Assembly: GCF_029914245.1 (NCBI RefSeq)
Contig: NZ_JARYZI010000004.1
Span: forward strand, 1-64,000
Source of the DNA: Fusibacter bizertensis
GTDB taxonomy: Bacteria; Bacillota; Clostridia; Peptostreptococcales; Acidaminobacteraceae
DNA: 64,000 nucleotides
Direction of reading: 5' to 3'
A model generated the notes under the pieces. The model searched no databases. It saw only the letters and a program-made list of their open reading frames with translations, and had not been told where the DNA came from. The translations under genes and the position numbers were made by a program. This document shows positions 7,206-14,439 of this stretch, in pieces (positions within the stretch are counted from its first letter, which is position 1; each line of letters starts with the position of its first letter).

Positions 7206-8384
7206 GTGAAAGAAAGAATTGTAATAATTGGAAATGGTGCTGCTGGTAATGCGGCTCTTGAAGAAATCATATCATCTAAAGGTGATTATGATATTACTGT
7301 GATAACTGCAGAAAAAACGCCGCCTTATTATAGACCAATGTTGTCTGAATATATCTCTGTAAAGGAGATTCCAAAACGTTTTTATCTACACGATCACAAC
7401 TGGTATAAAGATAATAATATCAAAATCTTATATGGTACAGAAGTAACTGCGATTCATACGGATGCACAAACGCTTTCCATATTAGATGGCGACCCAATTG
7501 CATATGATAAACTTTTATTATGTATAGGAAGTCATAATTTTATACCACCTATTCCTGGTGCTGAATTAGAACATGTTATGGATCTAAGACATCTTGAAGA
7601 TGCTGAGATTCTTAAAAGCAAAGCTTGGAACTCAAAAAAAGCTGTGATTATTGGTGGTGGATTACTCGGATTAGAACTCGGTTGGCAACTTAGAAAACTC
7701 AATGTAGAGGTTTCTGTGATTGAAATGATGGATCGTTTGTTGCCAAGACAACTTGACACTGAGGCATCTCAGCTCTTTGAGAAAAAAGTACTTGAAACAG
7801 GCATTAAAGTCATAAAAGGCGTTCAGACACATGAAATATATGGCACGTCCGCTGCTGAAGGTGTAAAAATATCCTCTGGTGAATCTATCGATGCGGATTT
7901 TGTCGTTATTTCAATTGGCATCAGAGCTGAAGTTAAACTGGCACAAGATGGAGGGCTACTTACAAATCGTGGAATTTTAGTAAACGATTTTATGCAAACG
8001 AATATAAAAAATATATATGCTGCAGGGGATTGTGCTGAACACCAAGGTACAAATTTTGCTATTTGGCCAGAGGCTGTAGAACAAGGTAAAATTGCTGGTC
8101 TTAACATGATTGATGATAAATCTGTCTATACGCCAGTTGTTCCTTTCAATATTTACCATGGTATGAACTTGAGATTATTCTCTATAGGAGATGTTGGTGG
8201 AAATCCTGCAAACACTTATGAAGTCATACGCAAAGGGGATGATGAGAATTTCGAAAAATACTTTTTCCTAAATGATAAGATTGTTGGTGGCGTTTTAATG
8301 GGGAACATCTCAAAGTCATCAAAACTTAAAAAAGGCGTTAGCGAAAGTATGACAAAAACTGATTTTGAACAACTTATTGGATAA
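7206..8384 (+). CDS. NAD(P)H-dependent FAD oxidoreductase, probable NADH:rubredoxin oxidoreductase
   Basis: Pyridine-nucleotide-disulfide type flavoprotein of 392 aa. The N-terminal FAD-binding fold begins at IVIIGNGAAGNAALEEI. A second Rossmann motif for NAD(P)H is at about 148-165 (VIIGGGLLGLELG), and the FAD-binding NIYAAGDCAEH segment is at about 267. There is no redox-active CxxxxC pair, so it transfers electrons to another protein. The family includes NADH:rubredoxin reductase of clostridia and the reductase part of nitrite reductases. Its position divergent from a rubredoxin/superoxide reductase/rubrerythrin operon favours the first. Start: AAAGGTGG lies five bases before the GTG at 7206; a GTG three codons upstream overlaps that site and is less likely. 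Confidence 0.8.
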   Translation: MKERIVIIGNGAAGNAALEEIISSKGDYDITVITAEKTPPYYRPMLSEYISVKEIPKRFYLHDHNWYKDNNIKILYGTEVTAIHTDAQTLSILDGDPIAYDKLLLCIGSHNFIPPIPGAELEHVMDLRHLEDAEILKSKAWNSKKAVIIGGGLLGLELGWQLRKLNVEVSVIEMMDRLLPRQLDTEASQLFEKKVLETGIKVIKGVQTHEIYGTSAAEGVKISSGESIDADFVVISIGIRAEVKLAQDGGLLTNRGILVNDFMQTNIKNIYAAGDCAEHQGTNFAIWPEAVEQGKIAGLNMIDDKSVYTPVVPFNIYHGMNLRLFSIGDVGGNPANTYEVIRKGDDENFEKYFFLNDKIVGGVLMGNISKSSKLKKGVSESMTKTDFEQLIG

Positions 8385-8404
8385 ATTGATGATAACCTAA
8401 TTTT

Positions 8405-8450
8405 AAAAGGACAGATGAAAATGATCATGATCATTTTCATCTGTCCTTTT
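8405..8450. terminator. Bidirectional terminator, perfect 46-bp palindrome
   Basis: Two 23-base arms starting AAAAGGACAGATG form a perfect palindrome flanked by A- and T-runs, between the converging flavoprotein gene and lipoprotein hydrolase gene. It can act as a rho-independent terminator for both. Confidence 0.88.
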
Positions 8451-8466
8451 TACGTTTACTATGATT

Positions 8467-9888
8467 TTACTTGTTTAAATTTGCTTTAATCCATGTTGCG
8501 ATGTCTACTATTACATCCTCTGAAACATTTCCTGCCGCTGTATATTCTTCCGGTTTTGACATGCCTTCACCCGTTATAAAAAGATGATTTAGGTCATCAT
8601 ATAACTTGTACTCCGCTTTATCTCCAAGTCCTGTTTTCCATAGTTCAAACTCAGACTCAGTTACTTGGTAATCTCTTGCGCCTTGTAAAACTAAGATAGG
8701 GATATTTAATTCACTTGCAATCGCAATAGGATTATAGTCTTTTATATCCATCCAATATTTTGGTGCAAGTCCCATGGTTTTGTTCATATCAGTATCAAGT
8801 GTCATTTCCTCAGATGAGATTAAATCTGCTGAATCTTTGATGCTATCTAATTGCTTTTGATCTGCTTCATCAATACTTCCATCTAATCCCAAAAGGTACT
8901 CGTATTGTTTTACAATTAATTCTTGCAATGGCGTTACATTACCTGCCATTATTGCTATACCTGCAATATCTTTGTTATCTTCTGCGATTCTCGGTGCTTG
9001 ATTCCCGCCTAGAGAATGTCCTACTACAAATATATTGCTAGGATCAATACCGTCATAAGTCTTTAAAAAATCTACTGCATATCTTGCATCATCAATAACT
9101 TCATCATAAATCGTAAAATCAGCCACAATCGTTGGATCATTATACTTTTCTAGATGTGTATATGTTCTTTTATCATATCTAAGTACAGCGACTCCCTGCG
9201 CAATAAGTCCTTCTGCAATATCTTTAAAAGGCTTATTGCCATATACTGATTCGTTACGATCATTTGGACCTGAACCATGAACTAAAACAACTACTGGAAA
9301 TGGACCATTGCCCTCAGCTGGTAAACTTAGTGTTCCTTCAATTTTGAAATCATCTTCTCCAAAAGTCACTTCTGTTTCAACAGCACCGTTTATTTCAGCA
9401 TCAAAATAATCTTCTACTGATGAAATTTCTTGGTAATTAAACCCTGAAATCTTACCGTCATAAGAAAAAATTACATTATAGGCCAAATCCTTATCCACAT
9501 GATTTGCACCAATAGACACAACGTAATACTCAGGCTTTTCTTGGCTTTTAATCCCATGTGTACTTTCAAAAGCACCATAAGCTTTAACCAATTGCTTGCT
9601 GATTTCTTCCATTGCCTCTTTTGTAAATTGTGCCTTCATTTCATCTGAAAAAGCGAATTCAGTTAAAATCTCATCAAATGATCCAGCCATAAATTTGTCT
9701 ATAAATGCTGTTGCAATACCTTCAGCATCAAAGTCAATTTCCTTTTGAGCTGTGGTTTCTTGAGAACTACCTTGAGTTGCTTCAGTTGTTGCCATGTTAT
9801 CAGTTTCTTTATCACCACATGCTGTCATACCTAGCATAGCGATGATTAGTGTCAATGCGATAATGATGCGCTTAAATTTCATGGTCAT
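8467..9888 (-). CDS. Secreted lipoprotein alpha/beta hydrolase with N-terminal DUF3887-type domain
   Basis: Probable surface-anchored serine hydrolase of unknown substrate. The start region KFKRIIIALTLIIAMLG is a lipoprotein signal ending in a MTAC lipobox. Residues about 45-125 (FIDKFMAGSFDEILTEF onward) resemble the small DUF3887-type domain often placed before such hydrolases. The remaining 300 aa form an alpha/beta-hydrolase domain with an oxyanion stretch VVLVHGSGPNDR, nucleophile elbow GHSLGG and a terminal DDLNHLF histidine. The likely start is the ATG at 9888 with GGTGAGGAG just upstream; ATG 9882 gives an equally good signal peptide. The gene stands alone between two terminators. Confidence 0.82.
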   Translation of the reverse strand: MTMKFKRIIIALTLIIAMLGMTACGDKETDNMATTEATQGSSQETTAQKEIDFDAEGIATAFIDKFMAGSFDEILTEFAFSDEMKAQFTKEAMEEISKQLVKAYGAFESTHGIKSQEKPEYYVVSIGANHVDKDLAYNVIFSYDGKISGFNYQEISSVEDYFDAEINGAVETEVTFGEDDFKIEGTLSLPAEGNGPFPVVVLVHGSGPNDRNESVYGNKPFKDIAEGLIAQGVAVLRYDKRTYTHLEKYNDPTIVADFTIYDEVIDDARYAVDFLKTYDGIDPSNIFVVGHSLGGNQAPRIAEDNKDIAGIAIMAGNVTPLQELIVKQYEYLLGLDGSIDEADQKQLDSIKDSADLISSEEMTLDTDMNKTMGLAPKYWMDIKDYNPIAIASELNIPILVLQGARDYQVTESEFELWKTGLGDKAEYKLYDDLNHLFITGEGMSKPEEYTAAGNVSEDVIVDIATWIKANLNK

Positions 9889-9950
9889 TTTCTCCTCACC
9901 TTGAACTATTTTAACAATATATTTATCATACAACAAAACTTGTTTAAAAT

Positions 9951-9996
9951 AAAGTCCGGAAGCTAGGCAATATATTGCCTCTATTCCGGACCTTTA
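9951..9996 (-). terminator. Terminator after the thiol/sulfur operon
   Basis: Nested inverted repeat TCCGGAA ... GGCAATATATTGCC ... TTCCGGA with a T-rich tail on the minus strand. It lies 80 bases beyond the stop of the CsoR-family gene and before the hydrolase start. Confidence 0.75.
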
Positions 9997-10076
9997 TTCT
10001 ACATTTAGACTTTAATCTACTTACTAAACTTCATTTCATACCTTACATTTTATAAAATGACACCACTTTGAAACAT

Positions 10077-10340
10077 TTACTTGCTATAATTAAAAATCAT
10101 CTTAATCATTTCTTCTAGTTTTTCTTTATCCATGTTGTCAGTATCAATTAAGCATTGAGAGGCATGAGACTCCATAACTGCCAATCCCACCTTGTGAATT
10201 GATTGTTTCACAGCCGCGATTTGGATGAGTATCTCATCACATCCCTTATCTGCCTCAATCATGTTCTCAATGCCTTGAATATGGCCTTTGATGGTTTTTA
10301 ATCGATTGACAATTTTCTTTTTATCCTCTTGCTCTGTCAT
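10077..10340 (-). CDS. CsoR/CstR-family transcriptional repressor
   Basis: All-helical repressor of 87 aa from the CsoR/RcnR/CstR/FrmR family, starting with the usual RLKTIKGHIQGIENMIE. C34 (KGCDEILIQ), H59 and C63 (ESHASQC) are present, the Cys-His-Cys arrangement that binds Cu(I) in CsoR. CstR-type persulfide sensors keep the two cysteines but usually lack that histidine. The neighbours are persulfide/thiol genes (rhodanese, TusA and DsrE domains), not copper transporters, so residues and context point different ways; sulfur or redox sensing is as plausible as copper. The ATG at 10340 follows GGTGGAGG; an in-frame GTG four codons earlier overlaps this site. It follows the fusion gene by 12 bases. 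Confidence 0.8.
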   Translation of the reverse strand: MTEQEDKKKIVNRLKTIKGHIQGIENMIEADKGCDEILIQIAAVKQSIHKVGLAVMESHASQCLIDTDNMDKEKLEEMIKMIFNYSK

Positions 10341-10352
10341 ACTATCCTCCAC

Positions 10353-12848
10353 CTAAATAAATAAACTCATATTTGAATCTTCAGCAGCACCTAACATCGA
10401 TGCTACACCACCTAATTCTACACCATCGATCAATTCTGCTTGCGTAATTCCCATAAGATCCATAGACATATTGCATGCAACCATACGTACGCCATTGTCT
10501 ATTGCCATCTTGAGCATATCTTCTAAAGAATCAACGTTATGTTTCTTCATAACCATGCGAATCATTTTTGGTCCCATTCCCAACATATTCATCTTTGATA
10601 GACCTAGTTTTTTTGTGCCTCTTGGCATCATACCACTGAACATCCTAGCCATCAAGTCTTTTTTAACACTAAGTTTCTCTGGTCTTCTTAAAATATTTAG
10701 GCCCCAGAATGTATAGAAAAGAGTGACTTTTTTACCCATAGAAGCTGCACCATTTGCGATGATTAAGGTTGCAATTGCCTTATCCAAATCTCCGCTGAAT
10801 ACGACAATCGTTTTGTCATCATTTACAACAGTAGGCACTTGTGGTGGTCTTTTCCTGCCTTTTCTGATTTTAGCAAAGAATGCTTTATCTTCTTTTCCCG
10901 ATTCTAAAAGGGTATTACCTGTTTTATCGCACCACACACCGATATCGTTTACAAAACCTGGATCTGTCGCTTTGATATCAAGGATATCTCCTGGTTTCAT
11001 CATCTCGATCGCCTTGTGCACTTGCATAATTGGACCAGGACATTGAAGTCCACACGCATTGACTTTAATTATTTGGGCATCTGAATCTTCTATTGCGTCT
11101 TGAAAGGACGCATCCTGTTCCATGTCCCCCGTTTCTGATACATGTACATCTGCTTGTGGCATAGAACCTGCACAGGCCCCATTATCATCTTGACATAAAA
11201 CAGTTGAATAAGTGGTAAAACCTCCAATAAGGTTATATATATTTTCAAATCCACTTTGAACTAAAATTCTTGAAGCAGCATGACCTCTAATACCAACTGC
11301 ACAATAAACCACATACGTTTTTGATTTATCTAGTTCAACCATTCTCTCTCTTAGTTGATCCACTGGGATATTGATAGAATTAGGAATATATCCCATTTCT
11401 CTTTCCATTGGCTCTCTAACATCAAGTACAACGAAACTTGGGTTCATATCCTTAAACTCGTGCCATTGGAAAGGTTTCTCCATGCCATTTAAGATATTTT
11501 CACCAACAAAACCAGCCATATTTACTGGGTCTTTTGCTGAAGAGTATGGTGGTGCATAAGCAAGTTCGAGTTCAGTTAAGTCAAAAACAGTTGCATTAAA
11601 ACGAATTGCAGTTGCAATAACATCAATTCTTTTTTCCACACCATCATAACCAACATTTTGAGCACCAAGTACTTTTCCAGACATATCAAAAATCACTTTT
11701 AATGTCATTGGTAGCGCTCCAGGATAATACCCTGCATGTGAGTTTGGATGCACTAAAACTGTATAATAATCTTTCCCATATACTTTTCCATCACGTTTAA
11801 GTGTTTTCTCATTTACGCCAGTCGCTGATACTGTAAGGTCAAATACTTTTGCAACAGAAGTTCCCATTGAACCTTTAAATGGTACTTTTTTACCAGCTAC
11901 ATTATCAGCACAAATTCTACCTTGTTTGTTTGCAGGGCCAGCTAGTGGTATCATCGTCTTGCCACCGCCTATGAAATCAGTCACTTCAACAGCATCACCA
12001 ATCGCATAGATACTTGAATCTGAAGTTTGCATAAACTGATCAACAACTATGCCGTTTCTTTGATTAATTTCTAGTCCAGCATTTTTAGCAAGTTCACTTT
12101 GTGGACGTATTCCAATTGAAAGTATAACCATGTCTACTTCTAGTGATTTTCCACTTTGTAATGTCACCTTAGTTGCGCCGTTGTGATACTCAAAAGACTT
12201 AACGCCATCACCTAAGTATAAGCCAACTTTTTTAGTTTTCATGTGTCTATGAACAATTTGAGCCATTTCAAAGTCAACGGGTGCCATTACCTGGTCAGCC
12301 ATTTCTACGACATTTACTTCCATACCAAGATCATGTAAATTCTCAGCCATTTCAAGTCCTATAAATCCACCGCCAATAACTGCAACTGATTTAGGCTTTA
12401 CATTGTCAACGAAGCTCTTGATTCTATCAACGTCTGGAATATTCCAAAGCGAAAATATATTAGGCGAGTCAATACCAGGGATCGGTGGCTTAAGTGGCGT
12501 TGAACCAGGTGAAAGAATCAACACATCATAGCTTTCTTCATAAACTTTGTTGTTTTTAATGTCTTTAATTTGCATTTTTTTGTTTTCTTTGTCAATTGAA
12601 ATTGCTTCATTTTCAACTCTAACATCTACATTAAAACGCGATCTCATACCTTCTGGCGTTTGAACCAACAAAGCACTTCTTTCTTCAATAGTACCACCAA
12701 TGTAATATGGCAATCCACAATTCGCAAAAGAAATATAAGGACCTCTTTCTAGCATGATGATTTCTGCCTGTTCATCCATTCTTCTTAATCTTGCTGCTGC
12801 ACTTGCACCGCCAGCAACACCTCCAACGATTATCACTTTCTGACCCAT
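10353..12848 (-). CDS. CoA-disulfide reductase / rhodanese / TusA / DsrE four-domain fusion
   Basis: A multidomain sulfur-handling enzyme of 831 aa. Residues 1-450 are a CoA-disulfide reductase-type flavoprotein with VGGVAGGASAAARLRR, the single active cysteine C44 (SFANCGLPYYIGG) and a second nucleotide site VIGGGFIGLEMAE (157-169). Residues about 455-552 are a rhodanese domain with active C516 in VVYCAVGIRG. Residues about 595-665 are a TusA/SirA domain with C599 and C603 in ACGLQCPGP. Residues about 678-831 are a DsrE/F-like domain with C792 (VACNMSMDLMG). Together these suggest NAD(P)H-driven reduction of CoA (per)sulfides and relay of the sulfane sulfur along three cysteines. That flow is inferred. 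The start follows a CCGGAGG-type site; a terminator separates it from the glutaredoxin gene. Confidence 0.92.
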   Translation of the reverse strand: MGQKVIIVGGVAGGASAAARLRRMDEQAEIIMLERGPYISFANCGLPYYIGGTIEERSALLVQTPEGMRSRFNVDVRVENEAISIDKENKKMQIKDIKNNKVYEESYDVLILSPGSTPLKPPIPGIDSPNIFSLWNIPDVDRIKSFVDNVKPKSVAVIGGGFIGLEMAENLHDLGMEVNVVEMADQVMAPVDFEMAQIVHRHMKTKKVGLYLGDGVKSFEYHNGATKVTLQSGKSLEVDMVILSIGIRPQSELAKNAGLEINQRNGIVVDQFMQTSDSSIYAIGDAVEVTDFIGGGKTMIPLAGPANKQGRICADNVAGKKVPFKGSMGTSVAKVFDLTVSATGVNEKTLKRDGKVYGKDYYTVLVHPNSHAGYYPGALPMTLKVIFDMSGKVLGAQNVGYDGVEKRIDVIATAIRFNATVFDLTELELAYAPPYSSAKDPVNMAGFVGENILNGMEKPFQWHEFKDMNPSFVVLDVREPMEREMGYIPNSINIPVDQLRERMVELDKSKTYVVYCAVGIRGHAASRILVQSGFENIYNLIGGFTTYSTVLCQDDNGACAGSMPQADVHVSETGDMEQDASFQDAIEDSDAQIIKVNACGLQCPGPIMQVHKAIEMMKPGDILDIKATDPGFVNDIGVWCDKTGNTLLESGKEDKAFFAKIRKGRKRPPQVPTVVNDDKTIVVFSGDLDKAIATLIIANGAASMGKKVTLFYTFWGLNILRRPEKLSVKKDLMARMFSGMMPRGTKKLGLSKMNMLGMGPKMIRMVMKKHNVDSLEDMLKMAIDNGVRMVACNMSMDLMGITQAELIDGVELGGVASMLGAAEDSNMSLFI

Positions 12849-12897
12849 TTCTACCTCCGGTTTGACTTAATTATATTTTTAACAAACTATTTCGCGG

Positions 12898-12921
12898 AAA
12901 AAAAAGCCCTTTTAGGGCTTA
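12898..12921 (-). terminator. Terminator after the glutaredoxin-like gene
   Basis: AAGCCCT pairs with AGGGCTT around a four-base loop, with an eight-base U run on the minus strand. It lies 12 bases beyond the stop of the glutaredoxin-like gene and ahead of the four-domain fusion gene. Confidence 0.85.
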
Positions 12922-12932
12922 TTTAATACTTA

Positions 12933-13166
12933 CTATAAACCTAACAACTCATCTAATCTTGCTTTGTCAAAGCCTTGTATCACTTCATCTTCAACATAGA
13001 TTACAGGTACACCCATAAATCCTTTAGACATAAGGTCTTTTCTAGCTTCAATATCTGTTGATACATTTTTCTCTGTGTATGCAACGCCTTTTTCATTAAA
13101 ATAATCTTTTGCCATTGCACAATACCCACAAGAATTACTTGAATAAATTACTACATTTTTTGACAT
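12933..13166 (-). CDS. Glutaredoxin-like protein
   Basis: Thioredoxin-fold protein of 77 aa with a C13-x2-C16 redox motif (NSCGYCAMAKDYF), the cis-proline loop GVPVIYV and the terminal helix DKARLDELLG. The class covers small NrdH/GrxC-like glutaredoxins. There is no ribonucleotide reductase gene nearby. It may use a low-molecular-weight thiol or serve the HesB-like selenoprotein encoded 17 bases upstream in the same transcript. The ATG at 13166 follows GGAGGTAATGAT; a longer frame would begin inside the upstream gene's stop region. Confidence 0.88.
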   Translation of the reverse strand: MSKNVVIYSSNSCGYCAMAKDYFNEKGVAYTEKNVSTDIEARKDLMSKGFMGVPVIYVEDEVIQGFDKARLDELLGL

Positions 13167-13183
13167 ATCATTACCTCCATTAT

Positions 13184-13471
13184 TTAGCATCTAGAGCCAT
13201 ATTTCATGGCCTGAATATAGTAGCCTCTTGTCAACCAAAAATTTGAGTACTCAATTTTAAAGCCTTCAAACTTCTCAATCAACATATTTTCGACCAATAT
13301 TTTTATACCCGAAAATTCTTCAACATAATCATCTGTTTGCTGTTCACCCGGAACAAGCCCAAATTGTGGACCGCCTCAGCCAAAACCTGTAACTGCAATT
13401 CGATGATTGCCACGCTTGGCGATATCTTTTTTAAGTTTTTCTATTGCTGCTTCCGTTGCAAATATTTTCAC
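13184..13471 (-). CDS. HesB/IscA-like selenoprotein with in-frame UGA (Sec32)
   Basis: A 95-residue reading frame interrupted by one TGA at 13376-13378. It starts at a GTG with TGGAGG six bases upstream and begins VKIFATEAAIEKLKKDIAK, then reads ITGFG-type sequence as RIAVTGFG-U-GGPQFGLVPGE and ends at TAA after KYGSRC. The GxG-C/U-GGP context is that of HesB-like proteins, which normally have Cys where the TGA falls, and HesB-like selenoproteins are a known family in anaerobes. The frame stays open and family-like on both sides of the TGA, and a bacterial-type SECIS hairpin follows. This reads as a selenoprotein rather than a pseudogene. Function: probably redox or Fe-S related; substrate unknown. 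It is first in a transcript with the glutaredoxin-like gene. Confidence 0.85.
13336..13378 (-). promoter_or_regulatory. Candidate bacterial SECIS element with the Sec UGA
   Basis: After the UGA (13376-13378) the mRNA can fold as an upper helix UGUUC/GAACA with apical loop CGGGU. Below it is a single bulged U, a GC/GC step, two unpaired bases and a UUU/AAA base. The first loop G is 27 nt after the UGA, and it is the second loop base. Bacterial SECIS elements typically need a G in the first two loop positions about 16-37 nt after UGA, and the E. coli fdhF element also has a bulged U. I folded this by eye only. Confidence 0.72.
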
Positions 13472-13484
13472 TTACGCCTCCACC

Positions 13485-13539
13485 CCCCGCGTAGGGGTCA
13501 TTTCATAACTATAATATCGCGCTTTAAAATAAATGTCAA
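13485..13539 (-). promoter_or_regulatory. Promoter and leader hairpin of the HesB-like selenoprotein gene
   Basis: Minus-strand TTGACA (13534-13539) and TATTAT (13511-13516) are spaced by exactly 17 bases. The short leader contains CCCC-UACGC-GGGG (13485-13497) immediately before the GGTGGAGG ribosome site. This GC hairpin, in otherwise AT-rich DNA, could shield the site. The promoter match is strong; the hairpin role is inference. Confidence 0.75.
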
Positions 13540-13602
13540 TTCATATCTTACGAATTAGGTGTGAATTGTTTGTAAACAATTCATCCAGTATTCATCAACA
13601 GG

Positions 13603-13843
13603 TTGTCCACAAAAAAGCCTCTTTTTTTGAAAACTTTCCTTGTGCAAATCTTTTGACATCTTTCTATTATGTTAACAGTATGTAAATTTTTATCGAACAT
13701 TACTTAACATTCGAATGCATTTATTCACAATTTTCTTCATTTTCTTAAAATAAATCCCTTAAATCAGAAAATTATAAAAATAAATAGTTCGGTTATACAC
13801 ACTATCCACAATTTTGTCCACAATTTTTATCCCATTATTCACA
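13603..13843 (+). repeat. Cluster of DnaA-box-like sequences
   Basis: In the 413-base gap between the selenoprotein gene and recU, six 9-mers on the same strand match TTATNCACA or differ by one base: 13603 (TTGTCCACA), 13721 (TTATTCACA), 13793 (TTATACACA), 13802 (CTATCCACA), 13814 (TTGTCCACA) and 13835 (TTATTCACA). Four lie within 51 bases and two are directly adjacent. An AT-rich tract (about 13740-13790) precedes them. dnaA, dnaN and rpmH are not here, so this resembles the extra-origin DnaA-box clusters known in Bacillus more than a classical oriC. The rest of the gap shows no open reading frame I would support. Confidence 0.65.
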
Positions 13844-13884
13844 GGGGGCATGATTTCTGTTAGACTAACTTTGGGAGGCATAGT

Positions 13885-14439
13885 ATGTGGGGAAAAAGAG
13901 GGCATCGTGGAGATGCATTAGAAGATTTGATTTATTATACCAATCAATACTACCATCAATTAGGATTATGTAGAATTGATAAAGTTAGCACACCTATCAA
14001 AGTAGTTGATATAGATCATCAAGGAATGGTTACAAAAGGCTTTTTTGAAAAAAAATCTACTGTGGATTTCATAGGCATAGCACAAGGCGTTTGTTTAGCG
14101 TTTGACGCCAAAGAAACCACACTTAAGAGTTTACCACTTCAGAATATTCACCTTCACCAAATTGAGTATATGAGAGATATAGATGCACAAGGTGGACTCG
14201 CTTTTATCATCATCCATTTTAAGTTTAATGATGAATATTACCTCGTTCCATATGAGATTATTCATCAATTTTATTATGCAAAAGAGGGAAGTCGAAAATC
14301 TATTCCTTATAGTGCTATGCAGGAAGAATTTAAAATCAATAAAGAGCGTTCTGGTAGCATCTTGAATTATATGGCGACTTTAAATGTTTATGTATCTTAC
14401 AAGGCACAGCTTAAGAAGGAGATTACCAATGAAAATTGA
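13885..14439 (+). CDS. recU: RecU-family Holliday junction resolvase
   Basis: Structure-specific nuclease of Firmicutes that resolves recombination intermediates and works with RuvAB. The core RecU motif is clear: FFEKKSTVDFIGI (about 53-65) and LAFDAKET (71-78), giving the acidic and lysine residues of the nuclease site (E55, D61, D74, K76-E77), followed by LHQIEYMRDI and the GGLAFIIIHF strand. At 184 aa it is near the 200-aa family norm, with a short N-terminus starting MWGKRGHRGDALEDLI. A GGGAGG site precedes the ATG. Its end overlaps the start of the PhzF-family gene by 11 bases. Confidence 0.9.
   Translation: MWGKRGHRGDALEDLIYYTNQYYHQLGLCRIDKVSTPIKVVDIDHQGMVTKGFFEKKSTVDFIGIAQGVCLAFDAKETTLKSLPLQNIHLHQIEYMRDIDAQGGLAFIIIHFKFNDEYYLVPYEIIHQFYYAKEGSRKSIPYSAMQEEFKINKERSGSILNYMATLNVYVSYKAQLKKEITNEN

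Noticed and set aside
10471-11559. Several plus-strand frames of 60-107 aa opposite the four-domain sulfur fusion gene
   Set aside because: Their composition mirrors the opposite strand and none has a ribosome site; the minus-strand protein is unambiguous.
13184-13471. HesB-like gene as a frameshifted or nonsense pseudogene
   Set aside because: There is only one stop, it falls on the residue that is Cys in relatives, the frame is intact on both sides, and promoter, ribosome site and SECIS-like hairpin are all present.
13603-13843. DnaA-box cluster called as oriC
   Set aside because: No dnaA, dnaN, rpmH or gidA/parAB genes are nearby, and no chromosome-wide skew can be read from one window.
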